Shown: piece by piece, positions 1 to 10,384 of the stretch
Layout: every line of letters starts with the position of its first letter
How positions within the stretch are numbered: position 1 is the stretch's first letter
Assembly: GCF_023278565.1 (NCBI RefSeq)
Contig: NC_064675.1
Coordinates: 2,356,001-2,420,000 of the forward strand
DNA from: Colletotrichum lupini
Taxonomy: Eukaryota; Ascomycota; Sordariomycetes; Glomerellales; Glomerellaceae
Reading direction: 5' to 3'
Length of the DNA stretch: 64,000 bases
The notes under the pieces: model-generated
Told to the model about the DNA's origin: nothing
The model's input: the letters and a program-made list of their open reading frames with translations, nothing else
Database searches by the model: none
Program-made: the position numbers and the translations under genes

Positions 1-760
1 TGAACAACCACAAGCAACGCCGGCGGCGGCAGCACCGTCAACAGGGGACGCTACTCCAGCGAAGCCTGAGTTACCACCTCTGACCCCGGCCGAGTTCAAA
101 GTCTACAACCAAATGGCAGAAAAGATGAACTACTTTGTAAGAAACCCACTCACTCACGCGCCCCAATCTCATCACGCACCCTCATCCCTTCAAAACCTCA
201 CACATCTCTGAATATCCTCAATCCTCCCACACACCTAAAGCAAACGAGACAAGACAAGACGCTGTCCACACTGCCTCAAAGAGGGGGAAAAAAAAAAGAC
301 TAACTTCAAAACCCAGCACAACCACTTCCGCCACCAATGGACCCTCCTCCACACAGCAGCCTCAACAGGCCGCCGCCCCCAAAACATGTCCCTCAAGCAA
401 TTCCTCGACACGGGCCTGCAGTTCACCCGCCACCTCACGGCCCACCACGGCATCGAAGAAGCCCACGTCTTCCCCATGCTCGCCCGCCGCATGCCCGAGT
501 TCCGCACCGGCGGCCGCGGCGGCGGCGCGGAGCTCCTCCGCCAGCACAAGCAGATCCACGACGGCATGGACAAGTTCGAGGCCTACCTGCGCGCCTGTCG
601 CGACTGCGAGACGGAGCTCGAGCTCGGCGTCCTCAAAGAGAAGATGGATAGCTGGGGGGAGGTGCTCTGGACGCACCTTGACCAAGAGGTGGAGACGTTG
701 GGGGCGGAGAATATGAGAAAGTATTGGACGATGGAGGAGGTGAGGAGGATGCCCATGTGA
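1..760 (+). CDS. Hemerythrin-type HHE-domain protein, 5' partial, two exons
   Basis: Exons 1-136 (the frame is open from base 2, so the start lies outside the window) and 317-760, with a 180-bp intron 137-316 (GTAAGA donor, ACCCAG acceptor, phase 0). The joined product reads through a Pro/Ala-rich linker, then PPLTPAEFKVYNQMAEKMNYF, then HNHFRHQWTLLHTA. Histidines typical of the four-helix hemerythrin HHE fold are visible: HNHF in helix A, HLTAHHGIEEAH in helix B, QHKQIH in helix C and WTHLDQEVE in helix D. Family members bind a di-iron centre and O2, NO or iron. The cellular role of the fungal proteins is mostly unassigned. The frame starting at the ATG at 386 is only the second exon. The gene ends 485 bp from the 3' end of the PEX11-type gene and is convergent with it. 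Confidence 0.85.
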
Positions 761-794
761 AGTCGTCGTGTACACATGAGTGTGGTCTGATCTT

Positions 795-841
795 GGGGGG
801 GGGGGGGGGGGGGGGGGTGTGGGGGGGGGAGGGGGGGGGAA

Positions 842-882
<41 letters not shown>

Positions 883-908
883 GGTGGTGGTGTGGGGGGG
901 GGTGGGGT

Positions 909-947
<39 letters not shown>
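795..947. repeat. Near-pure G tract (153 bp) between convergent genes
   Basis: Unbroken G runs occupy 795-817 (23), 821-829, 831-839, 842-881 (40), 894-902 and 909-947 (39). They are broken only by a few T and A. Read on the + strand this is an extreme G-quadruplex-forming, strand-asymmetric low-complexity block. It lies about 35 bp beyond the stop codon of the HHE gene, so it may fall in its 3' UTR, and about 300 bp from the stop of the PEX11-type gene. The poly-Gly and poly-Pro reading frames across it are not genes. Exact run lengths should not be trusted. Confidence 0.95.
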
Positions 948-949
<2 letters not shown>

Positions 950-1244
950 GGCGTTTAGACTGGGAAAAGAGGCGGAGGTGGGCATAGCGTTTTGTGCTTG
1001 GGATTCTGATATTTTGAGAAATATATTGACATCTATTGTATCATAAACATGAAATGAAAATTTCCTACCCAACACCAGCGAGCAGATCGCCCGCGTCACA
1101 ACAGACTCTGATACCATGAGCTTTCGCCAGAAAAGCTGTCTCGATAGTGGCGGCATGGTGCGTCTATCCGTCTCATATGCACCTCCTCCTCGTCCCCAGT
1201 CTTATTCGAGTTCTCCCCATCCCACCCTATACTGCCTCGTCCTC

Positions 1245-2249
1245 TCAAGCAGTCTCCTTCCACAGCTGCCGCATCTGCACAACACCAGGGATACTCCCCA
1301 ACAGCCCGATCCCCATCTCCGGCACGAACCCCTTATCCATACTCCAGTGCACCGTCAGCGGGAACCACGAAGCCTGCCTCGCCAGCGTCCTGCCCCAGAC
1401 ATCCGCCCACTCCTTGTACTCCTCGCTACCAACCTCCAGCTCCCCGCGCCGGATCGCCGCCCGCCGCCGCAGCTTCTCGATCGCCAGCCGGCCGAGCTCG
1501 CTGCCCACGAACACGCTCCAGAACCGCACGCTCCACCGCGCCGCCGTCCCCTGCTGCTTGGGCGTCATCGGCAGCACCCCCTTGGACGCGAGGTACGACG
1601 AGCTCTCGAGCGACTGCAGGATCAGACACGCCACGACCTGCAACCACGAGAGGGCCCGATCCAGCGCCGCCTCCGACGCGTCCTTTGTACCTTTTTCTTT
1701 TTCTTCCTCCGTGATGGCCGGCGTCGTCATGAGGCGGCGGAGCCAGAGGTACAGAGGCAGCAGCGACCACAACCTCGTAATCGTGCGCGCCTCGCTCAGA
1801 AGCGACGCCAGCGCCCGCAGGTGTCCCGCGACGCGCATGCCGCGGCTCGCGGCCGCCGCCGCGGGCGGCGCTTTGCTCAGTAGGATAGTCGTGTCGGGCG
1901 GGAGGGAGAAGGCGAGGGCGACGAGCTTGCGGGCCGAGTGGCGGAGGGCGGAGGCGCTGAGGGAGTCGATGACGGAGGCGGAGAAGCGAGAGGTGTAGCA
2001 AAGGCAGCAGAGGACGGCGTCGATGCCGGACGGGGTGGCGAAGCAGCGGTTCAGGTGGGCGACGAAGGCGTCGACGTTGGAGGGCGTCGCGGCGAGGATC
2101 TGGGCGAGGGTGGGCTTCTTGGCTGTGCCTTTCGGGGTTGCTATGGGAGCTGGTGATGCGGCGGTCGGCGGCGGGGGCGCGGCGGGGATGGGGTCGCCGG
2201 AGGGGAGGTCGGAGACGGCGGGCGCCTGGTCGGCTGTTTCTGTGGACAT
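1245..2249 (-). CDS. PEX11C: Peroxin 11 family protein (PEX11C-like)
   Basis: A single exon of 334 aa. The start ATG (2247-2249) begins MSTETADQAP. Residues 1-45 are a Pro/Ala/Ser-rich tail. The PEX11 domain follows, recognisable from about residue 50 to the C-terminus. It has amphipathic and hydrophobic helices (RTITRLWSLLPLYLWLRRLM near 155-175; LQVVACLILQSLESSSYLA near 200-220) and the closing GLLGSIPGVVQMRQLWKETA typical of fungal PEX11C proteins. PEX11 proteins sit on the peroxisomal membrane and elongate it before fission. A poly-A run lies about 25-35 bp upstream of the ATG in gene sense (T run 2271-2283 on the + strand). The PEX11 family call is firm; the C-type assignment rests on the N-terminal tail and the C-terminal motif. 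The opposite-strand frames at 1116-1998 are shadows. Confidence 0.82.
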   Translation of the reverse strand: MSTETADQAPAVSDLPSGDPIPAAPPPPTAASPAPIATPKGTAKKPTLAQILAATPSNVDAFVAHLNRCFATPSGIDAVLCCLCYTSRFSASVIDSLSASALRHSARKLVALAFSLPPDTTILLSKAPPAAAAASRGMRVAGHLRALASLLSEARTITRLWSLLPLYLWLRRLMTTPAITEEEKEKGTKDASEAALDRALSWLQVVACLILQSLESSSYLASKGVLPMTPKQQGTAARWSVRFWSVFVGSELGRLAIEKLRRRAAIRRGELEVGSEEYKEWADVWGRTLARQASWFPLTVHWSMDKGFVPEMGIGLLGSIPGVVQMRQLWKETA

Positions 2250-4649
2250 GATGGGCGAGGTGTTGGCCGGCTTTTTTTTTTTTTGGTCGGGCTTTCTTGT
2301 TGTCTCGTGGAACCCGATCTGTTGGTGGTTTCTTTCCGTCCGAAGAAAAACAACAGAGGACGGTCAAAGGAACCGGGAAAAAAGTCTCACTACGGCCAAG
2401 GGTTTGTGCGATACAAGCTCCTTGGTAGGGTCCTGTTTTCGAGCTCGGTGTCGGTGGTAAAGCTTTATCCCGAAGATCGGAGGGCGAGAGGTGTGAGAGA
2501 GAAAGAGAGGAAGCGGGTTGGGAAAGCTTGTATGTGGGTTTCTCCTCTGTTCGACGTCACGTCAATGGCCAAGCTTGTGAAGAACCGAAGGACAGGCAGG
2601 AAAGGGGACCCTCTCGAAAGTGGGAGGAGCTTTGGTGTTGTAAGAAAACCCCGACTAAGAAAGGAATCACCCCCAAAAATCGCTCTCTCTCTAGTTCAAA
2701 AGAGGTTCAGGAAAGACAAAAGGTAGCAGGAAAACGGGCAGGGAGCGCTAAAATAAAGTCCAGCTGGCAGCTGCAAGAAGAACCCCAAGCCGTTGTCCCA
2801 ATTAGCCATGTTCATGCGCCGAGGTGGATGCTCCGTTGCAGTGCTGGCTTTTACCGAACGGCACACGCCGATGGATGCCATGGGATGGTCACAGGGTTTA
2901 CTGTCATGTAGCTAGGTCATCGCCTAAGGGACTCGTCTCGTTAGAGCAGGTAAAAAGCTCTCTTCGGCTCACGTTTGTGCGACGCAAAGGAAAGATGGCG
3001 TTGCTGCCGGCGGCGGGCCGATGCTCCCACAGCGCCATGGAGCTGCACCGCTGCTGCAATTGCTGCAGACCTTTGGAAGGAAGGTTCAGGTTGTTCGGCA
3101 TTGGAGTGGATGCCACAATGACCTCGGTTGAATTTGATTCGGCAAGCGCGGCGGGTTTTGGTGGAGAAGGCTCGGAACTCTAGCTCGGAATGAAAAGCAG
3201 GTGGGAGTCAAAACAGAGGGAATCCAAGGAATCAAAGGAACGTGCTCACGCTGCCCCGGATTTTGGCCGTTATCAGATCAAATTTTTAAAGCGCGCACAC
3301 ACCGTGACACACCATCCCACGTCGAACAATCTTCGTCATGTACTCCGTAGGTATGCCTCACTCACTGCCAGTGGGTTCTGTCTTGACTCGCAGTATTTCA
3401 CGAGCTCATTCTCCAACGGGGCTTGTCCGAACCCCTAAAACCCTCAATATTGGCGTTAAAGTCCGATCATTCAAGACCTAATCCCGATGAGTTGCTCAGG
3501 CTCGTCTTACCATGAATGGAATGCCGAGTGGATTACGACACAAGTTGTCCACATTTTCTACAGACCTTCGCAAAACTGGTGTCCGCTTCCATTGGTAAGT
3601 GTGGTCTTTCTGTTGAGCACGGGCCTTGTGATCCTGGAATGGCTTATCGGTCACCTTGAGTATAACAATCGTTCGACATGATCCGTTCTCGCACAGGAGT
3701 CGGGTCGGCGGTCCGGTAGCTTGCAGCCTCTTCTCAACGTTGTGCTCTTCAACCTAAGCAATGCTATGTACGGTCGAATTGTCGTGCATCAAATCATAAC
3801 ATCAGGGCAGGAAATCCCTCCATGATTTATCTTATCATCGTTAACAAGGAGCTTTCTCTCAAGAGAGCAGTTGTTCGCGTTCCCTACTTCCATCTCTGGA
3901 ATACGCGCCTACAGGGATCAACTGCATTGGGCATAATAGTTAGGTTGCATTCTCGCCAAGAGCCTGAAGAAGCACAGCTACTGCGCAAGCCTTCCTGGGA
4001 TGTCTGGGGCTGAAGCTTGACAACACATCAACTGCGAGGATGCCTTTGCAAATGGAAAGAAAAGAGGACTCACTGCGCTCCCTTTTCCAAGTCTCTCTTT
4101 ATCCTGGTCGCATCTGATATCAACAAAAACAAGCTCAGAAAGCACATGGCGAAAATCTAGACAATGATTTCCTGTCTGCAAAAAGCTTTTTGAAATCTGT
4201 TTCTTAGCTGCCGCGTGTTTTCTCATATGCGCCCTTAATGTGAGGCTTGTATCTGAACGCGAACTTGCTGTTGCAGTAGCTTTCGAATAACCGAGACCCG
4301 CAAAGGGAACCTAGTCTACACGGGTAACTGCATCAGGCTTGTCCATCACTGTTATTGGCTATAGAAGGATAATGAGCTGGTGCTTAGGGATGTTATAGAC
4401 TGCGGCGTATTGGTTCTGGTCTGTTAGGTGTTGGATATCTTCAAGACTTTGAGAAATAAGAGGACGTATAGACTGTGGATGAATAGTTTTTTAAAATTGA
4501 TTCTATTACTCTCAGACTCCATCCGATTCTACCAAAGTCAAATTCTTCGAAACTCGATTTGATTCCCTTTGATTCATAGGAACCAGTGACTATCACCCGA
4601 ATCTCTGGTTCAACATCTCCAAGCTCGTCTTCGCACTGAGTACCGTACT
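2250..4649. other. Gene-free interval
   Basis: The first 150 bp upstream of 2249 should carry the PEX11-type promoter and leader. Beyond that, all frames above 60 codons (for example + 2283-2726 and + 2824-3183) lack recognisable motifs, splice structure or domain composition. No tRNA or repeat was seen. I see nothing further to annotate. Confidence 0.6.
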
Positions 4650-4999
4650 CTAAGAAGAGCAGCATTGCCACTAAATAGCCATGTAAGCCAACGACGTTGA
4701 AACAAGGGCGCTCCATCTATACTTACTTGCTGGTATCCCTCGCATGACCATCTGTTGTTGCCCAGGCCTGAGGCGCTGATCATCGTGTTCCTCTGTACGA
4801 CGAGAGTCTTGAGATCGGTTCTCATATCACAAGCCATGGCAGGGCCTCCGCTGATGTTGCACGAGCCCGTCATGGTGGCTGTCCAGGTCTTCTCGTTGAG
4901 CGAGCATACAGTCTGTCGGGCGTCGAGCTGCTCGGTGGGCAAGCCCTGGGCCAGAGAAGCCAAGGTGGCGGCCAAGAAAACGAGAGTGTGAGAGAACAT
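4650..4999 (-). CDS. Small secreted cysteine-rich protein (effector-like), two exons
   Basis: Exon 1 is 4727-4999 and exon 2 is 4650-4670. The 56-bp intron (4671-4726) has a strong GTAAGT donor after a CAGCAA end and a TATTTAG acceptor. The product is 97 aa. Residues 1-19 form a clear signal peptide (hydrophobic FLAATLASLA core, cleavage near AQG-LP). The mature part has six cysteines (C32, C47, C57, C86, C94, C95), ending WQCCSS. An unspliced reading gives a longer Arg-rich tail with fewer paired cysteines and is less likely. Size, secretion signal and an even cysteine count fit fungal small secreted proteins, many of which are host-interaction effectors or cell-surface proteins. I recognise no named family, and the effector role is inference. 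The gene stands alone, with over 1 kb without genes on either side. A TATA-like element lies about 110 bp upstream. Confidence 0.62.
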
Positions 5000-5109
5000 T
5001 GTCTAGGATGTATCGTGGTTTGATTAGAGGCGATATGGTAGAAGTGATGTGTCGAGTGCGGTTGTGCGAATGAAGTTCCTCTATAGAGACGACGAGATAT
5101 AGTCAGTCC

Positions 5110-5117
5110 TTTAAATA
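5110..5117 (-). promoter_or_regulatory. TATA-like element upstream of the small secreted protein gene
   Basis: On the minus strand the bases read TATTTAAA, about 110 bp upstream of the ATG at 4999. Spacing and orientation fit a core promoter of that gene. There is no other evidence. Confidence 0.3.
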
Positions 5118-6102
5118 GTCTATGGCATCTTGCGGTTGTCTACTATGTATTGTTGCAGATAGAGCTGCCGGAATTGCAGTTGTAAGTCGGCGCCAACTGC
5201 GAGTCATGATGAACCTTATATAAATTCGGATTTATTAGACGCGGAGCGTGCGGTGCTGTGGAAGGTTTCCGCTGAAGTGAAGTATACTAAGTCAGCTCTT
5301 GGGACCCGTGAATTAATGATGTGGGAGCCGATCCCCTGACCGGCAGTGCCGGGAGCTCGAATCACTCCGTATATACTTTGGCCAAGACCCCACTATGATG
5401 AGAATCAGAACTGCATCTGGGGATACTGTCATTTACCTGACACTTCAATGGAATTTACAGCTCTTGCAAAGCGTACACTACCTTAGTTTTGCGAACCTCT
5501 GTGCACAACGTTATCGTTATCTTATCGAACTATGTCGTCGCTAAGTCTTTCTTCTTCTCTGTCTTCTCCCTGATTGACTCAACTTTCATGTCAACCTCGT
5601 TCTCTTATGGATCTTGGTGTAGATTAGCCTGACCCATACTTCATACAGCAAGAATACGAGAGGCACGATGATGGTATTCAGTCGAGTTGGTGAGGACTCA
5701 AGTTGGGATTGTGGAGGCATTAGTTAAAAGACGGAAGGAACTTTATAAGTACGGATGAACGCGTCCGTGACTAGTCATCGTCACAATCTATGTCATACCA
5801 CTCAAGGACAAACCTCGTGGCCGAAAGGAAAGTGAGACTGTCTCATGGCACCTATGACGTCGAAAAAGATAGTCGATATGTACGGATGCCGAAGAGGCCA
5901 CGTTCGGCAAGCGGCGACGGAAACCCTTCAAACTCTAAATTCTTGCGCTACAATTTCGATCCACCCAAGCAAGGCCAATAAGTCAAACGCCTGGCTCCCT
6001 CTGCCTACCTGCCTCCACGCCGAGCCGAAAAGAGCTTCTGAGCCATCAAAAATTGGACTATGCGGACAATGCATCTTGAACGATCTCTCCTGGGAAGAAT
6101 GC
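5118..6102. other. Gene-free interval
   Basis: This holds the upstream region of the small secreted protein gene and the 3' flank of the tRNA gene. A further TATATAA-like string lies near 5217. No frame with domain character and no RNA gene was seen apart from the neighbouring tRNA. Confidence 0.55.
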
Positions 6103-6106
6103 AAAA
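6103..6106 (-). terminator. Candidate Pol III terminator of tRNA-Lys
   Basis: A TTTT run on the minus strand, 43 bp beyond the tRNA 3' end. It is short and rather distant, so it is only a candidate. Confidence 0.3.
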
Positions 6107-6149
6107 GATTAACCCGGAGAGTGGCTTTGCCAATCGCGGTGAGGATTTG

Positions 6150-6222
6150 AGCCTCACGCGGGGGTCGAACCCGCAACCTTGAGATTAAGAGTCTCACGCT
6201 CTACCGATTGAGCTAGCAAGGC
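6150..6222 (-). tRNA. tRNA-Lys (anticodon CTT)
   Basis: The minus strand folds as a complete 73-nt tRNA. The acceptor GCCTTGC pairs with GTGAGGC (two wobbles), and the discriminator is T. The D arm contains TAGCTCAATCGGTAGAGC (A box). The anticodon stem TGAGA/TCTCA encloses loop CTCTTAA, giving anticodon CTT. The T arm is GCGGG TTCGACC CCCGC with a perfect B box (GGTTCGACCCC). There is no intron, and CCA is not encoded. It reads AAG lysine codons and is a cytosolic, Pol III-transcribed type. Confidence 0.95.
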
Positions 6223-6867
6223 GGGTTATTCGATGGATCCTGAGACCCGTTGTTGACACTAATGCTTGGAAAGGGCTCTAAGAAGGCTCGCTGTCTGTTC
6301 CAAGAACGAAAGTCGTCGATTGCATCCCGTTTGGCGGTTTAGGAGGCAGGTTTCGTGGGGTTCTGGAATGTGGTGTTGTCAGAGTTGACTGAGGCTGAGG
6401 GGGTGTGGGATTGGGTTCCGTTGGAGATTTCTCCGAAACCCAATTGTTTGCGGGAATCCAGCATGCGCACATCTCCAAGTTTCACGAGGAGAAGAAGCCT
6501 ATAACCATTTTGGGACGCCCGCACGAATCACAATTACGCTGTTGCTCGCGGAAAAAAAGTCTTAAACTCAGTGTTTTCTTACTATACGATGGCAACATAT
6601 TGGGAATACGCCCAGGGAAGGCCATCAATCGTGGTAACGGCTAAATCGTGACATTCATACACACTCTGCATCGTTGGACGTGACGTAACTCTATCAGCTT
6701 CTATTCCCTGAAGCTACAAACACCTAACCAGCCAAGGCTCTCTTTTCTTTCTGGAACCCCGCGCGGCCGGTATTTTGGATTAAGCAACCCAACCCTAATG
6801 CAAGATACAAGCGTGAAAACCCCAGGAACCCACCCCCGTTTCGATTCTTCTTCTTCCACTCTCACTC
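6223..6867. other. Gene-free interval between tRNA-Lys and NIP1
   Basis: This contains the 5' flank of the tRNA and the 3' UTR of the eIF3c gene. No open frame with domain character. Confidence 0.55.
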
Positions 6868-9537
6868 TCAACCCCGGACCGCAGCACCCAACGCGCCGCC
6901 CGTGAACTGAGTGCCACCAGCCTGCCGTTGGGGGTTGCCGCCCGTCCTCGCGCCTCCTCTGTTGCCGCCCCTCGCGCCACCGCGTCCGCCACGGCCGCCG
7001 CGGCCGCCCTGTCTCTCGAACGCGTTGGCAGAGCCCTGGGTGCGCTGCTCCAGTGTCCGCTCGTTGGTCTCGATGAGCGCGCTGGCCTTGTCTGAGAGGG
7101 TAAGGGCGAGGCTCTGCAGACGGCTGAGCTCGACGCCCTTACGGAAGATGACGGTCGATGTGACCTGGTCGAGGGACGCCGCGAGCTCCTCGTGGCTGAT
7201 CATCTTGCTGACGATCGCGAGGACCTTGCTGGCGTCCAGCTCGAACATGTTGCTCAGCGTCTCCACGGCCAGGGTGTCGTAGAAGGGAGCGTAGGTGAAG
7301 AGGTATGTCCGCAGACCCTCCTCCTGGATCTGCTTGGAGAGCATGGTCTTGATGTCCTCGGTGTTGGGCATCAGGTCCCAGATCTTGATGCTGTGGATAA
7401 AGGTGGTGGACTTCTTCCACTCGCCAGCAGCCAAGGCCTTGGAGGCCTGCATGACGTGGTCTCTTGTGTTTTCGGGAGGGCCGGTGAAGATCTGGCGCTC
7501 GTGGTACTCGAGCATGCGGCGGTAAGTCTTGCTAATAACACGCTTCTTGACGTCGGGGGAGGAGCCAGTCTGCGCCAGGAGGGGGATCTCCAGCAGCATG
7601 CTGCAGGTAAGGTACACGCACTCGAGGAGCTCGAGGTTAATGTGCATGTGGAAGGGCAGCTGGCGCTGCTTCTCGAGCTTCTCCTGCTCGGGTGAAACCT
7701 GGCTGTATCTCTGGATCATGACACCCTGAGCAAGCAGCTCTTTCTGGCGACCACTGCCGCAGATCTCCTGCAGTGTGTTCTGGGCGTCGTAGACGAGACC
7801 CTGGCGGAAAGCACAGAGACCGACCTGGACAAGGGTGCGGTTGTAGAGGATTTGAGAGAGGACGTCAAAGTTAGGAATATTCTCTTGCAAGTGAGACATG
7901 AGCATCATGTCACGAGCCTTGTAGTACTCGTCGTGCAGGGCAAGGAAGTAAACTTGGCACAGCATAGCACGAGCGCGGAGAATGCCCTCGGCGTTGGTGA
8001 AGAGGTAGTTGCAAAGGACGTTGACGAGGTTGTTGGCATCCTGAGCCTGGTCGCGGGGGGTGATGACGGACTCGACGGTAGAGGGGACGTTCTTCCAGCA
8101 GTTGTCCTCGAGAATCTTGACAACCTGGGCGGGCTTGAAGTAGACGTGCTCGAGGCGGCGAGTGACAACACGGTTGATGCTCTCTTGGGGAATCTCGAGC
8201 TCGGCATCCTTGCGGAGGTACTCGTAGTAGAGCATGCCGCGGAAGATGGTGTTGTAGAGGGCGCCCTCATCGGTAAGGCGGTCGATGTACTCGGAGGTGT
8301 GGGGATCGATATTTTGGAGGGAACGAGTGAGCTCGTCGTCGAGGCGCTCGACGTAGGAAACAATGCTTCCAGGAACCTTGATGTACTTCTGGCCCTTCTC
8401 CAACGCGGGGGGCTTCTCATCATCATCCCACTCCTCGGCGTTCTCAACAACAATGTAGTCCTTGTTCTGCTCGAGGACCTCGAGAAGAGAGTTCAGCTCC
8501 TTCTCGGCAGCCTTCCAGTGATCAACAGGCATGTAGGAGGCACCGCCGGAACCGAGATCGAAGCGGGTAGAGACCAGGGTGAGGAGGACGCGGATCTTCT
8601 GGTAGGGTGTGTTGGAGATCTCGTTGAGTTTCTCCATGATCTTGATCTGCTCCTGCTTGTCGGTGTTCTTCTTACCGCGAGTCTCCATGATGGCTCTCAG
8701 GTGCTTGAAGATGCTCTCAGGGGTGAACTGCAGAGTACGGCCACCCTTTCCGACGGTAGCAAAACCCTCATCGTCATCGCCCACTGCAGCCTCCTCGGTG
8801 GTGTCGACGAAACGGGCAGTCTTCTTGGCCTTGGGCGCGGGCTTCTCCTCTTCCTCCTCGGACTCCATGAAGGCATCCTTGTCGGCCTTGTAGGCATCGA
8901 CCTGGGACTGGTAGTCCTTGACGATCTTCTTGATCTTCTGCTTGACGGCGTTCAATCCACGGGCAGAGGTGGCGTTCATTCCCTTCTTGGCGGGAGTGAC
9001 CTTCTGCTTCGCAATAGCCTCGTTCATGTACTCCTCGAGCTCGGCAACGGCCTTGATGTAGACCTTGGGGGTCTTGCCACCCTCTTGAAGTTTTGCGACC
9101 TGGCGGTTGAGCTTGTCGAATTCTGGGCGTGGACGTTAGCGCCCGTGTCTAGAGCATCTCGTGGTCGATTTATTCCGTCGTATCTTACCTGTGGAAATGG
9201 AAGCCCAGTCACCAATCTTTTGGCCGTTCTCGATAAGCTTGATGGTCGCCTCGAGCTCCTCGATACGCTTGTCCTTGGCACTCTTGACCTTTACCCGCTC
9301 CTCGTCTTCGCTGTCTTCGCTCTCTGAGGAAGCATCGCGAAGGAAACGCGAGGCACCGGCCTTCTTTCCACCATCACTGTCGTCGGAATCAGAGTCGGAG
9401 TCATCCTCCTCCTCCTCCTCATCAGAGTCCTCCTGGTCTTGCTGCTCCTCCTCTTCCTCCTCCTCGGAGTAAAGCTCCTCCTCGTCGGAAGACGAGTCGG
9501 TGGAGCTGTCGTCTCCGCCGCGGAAAAATCGAGACAT
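6868..9537 (-). CDS. NIP1: Translation initiation factor eIF3 subunit c (NIP1), two exons
   Basis: Exons 9189-9537 and 6868-9122, with a 66-bp intron 9123-9188 (GTAAGA donor, GCTAAC branch, CCCAG acceptor, phase 1). The product is 867 aa, the usual fungal length. It begins [20 protein letters not shown]. The first ~90 residues are a very acidic Ser/Asp/Glu region, typical of NIP1, which contacts eIF1, eIF5 and the multifactor complex. The eIF3c N-terminal domain follows ([52 protein letters not shown]). A PCI domain lies at roughly residues 720-800 ([20 protein letters not shown]) and an RGG-rich tail near 815-850 ([19 protein letters not shown]). eIF3c is a core subunit of the 40S-binding eIF3 complex in the cytoplasm. 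It shares an 847-bp upstream region with PRP8. The 491-codon opposite-strand frame at 7852-9327 is a shadow of this coding region. Confidence 0.97.
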
Positions 9538-10384
9538 GTTGGCGATCGCTTTCGGTTCGTTCAGGCGACGGTTTTGGCTGATGCGACTGGGAAGCGCGGG
9601 ATCGACGGAAGTTGTGTTGTCGTCGGGACTTGTCACGGGGGGTCTTCGGTCAACCTGTCGAGAGGGGCTCCTCAAATTCGGGTTGTGCAAGAATTTGACG
9701 GGAATTTTTGGTGGGGGAGGAGGGTTTAGCGAACAACAGCTGGCAAACCGTGGTCCAGGTGGCAGCGGGGTGTTGTGTTGCGGCACTTGTGGAAATTTTT
9801 GGCTGGGCTCTGTGGAGCTGACGGGTGGCAGCGAGAAAAGCCACGCTAAGAAAAGTTTCAGGCACTTCCTTTGGTTCACCAGGGAGAGTGCCTTCCTTGC
9901 CTGCCTGCCTACCTACCTCTGAGGCTCTGAACGCACCAGCCACACCCATCAGAAGTGGATCCTTCCCTAGCTCTCGCCCACCGGACTATCTGTGGCGCCG
10001 CAGGAAACTCGAGCTCACGTCCTCACGTGATCCATCCTCTCCGAAACAGGCTAGCGCAGAATCAATTGGCCTCCTCGTCCTGGGACAGAGCTGCATTACC
10101 CAAAAATTTCGATGGCGCGGCGAGGTCAAGGTCGATGAACTCATCACCCAACGCCTAATACCAACAACATTGCGCCCTTGGTCTCATCGCCGCGAGTTCC
10201 CGCGAGGCCACCGACCGAGGTTTCATCATCCCAGCGTAGCTCAAGACCGATACTGAGCATCGAGTCGAATTGCGCTGCGTCTTCCTTTACGACTTTCGCG
10301 TCTTGAAAGTCGCGACTGCGACTCCTCGACTTTGACGACCTCCTTCAACCCACCCACGCGAGACGAGTCAACCATCGAGTCGAG
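9538..10384. promoter_or_regulatory. Bidirectional promoter region NIP1 / PRP8
   Basis: This 847-bp gap separates the ATGs of two divergent, constitutively needed genes, so both promoters and 5' leaders must lie here. The frames on both strands have no domain features. No TATA box stands out on either side, and the part next to PRP8 is rich in CG and CT, as is common for fungal housekeeping promoters. Confidence 0.6.

Noticed and set aside
362..1156. 264-codon minus-strand frame with long poly-Pro and overlapping + strand poly-Gly frames
   Set aside because: These are translations of the G tract and the antisense of the HHE gene, with no domain character beyond the homopolymer.
7852..9327. 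491-codon + strand frame
   Set aside because: It lies antisense to NIP1 coding sequence and owes its length to the codon bias of that gene. It is Leu/Val/Gly-rich with no motifs.
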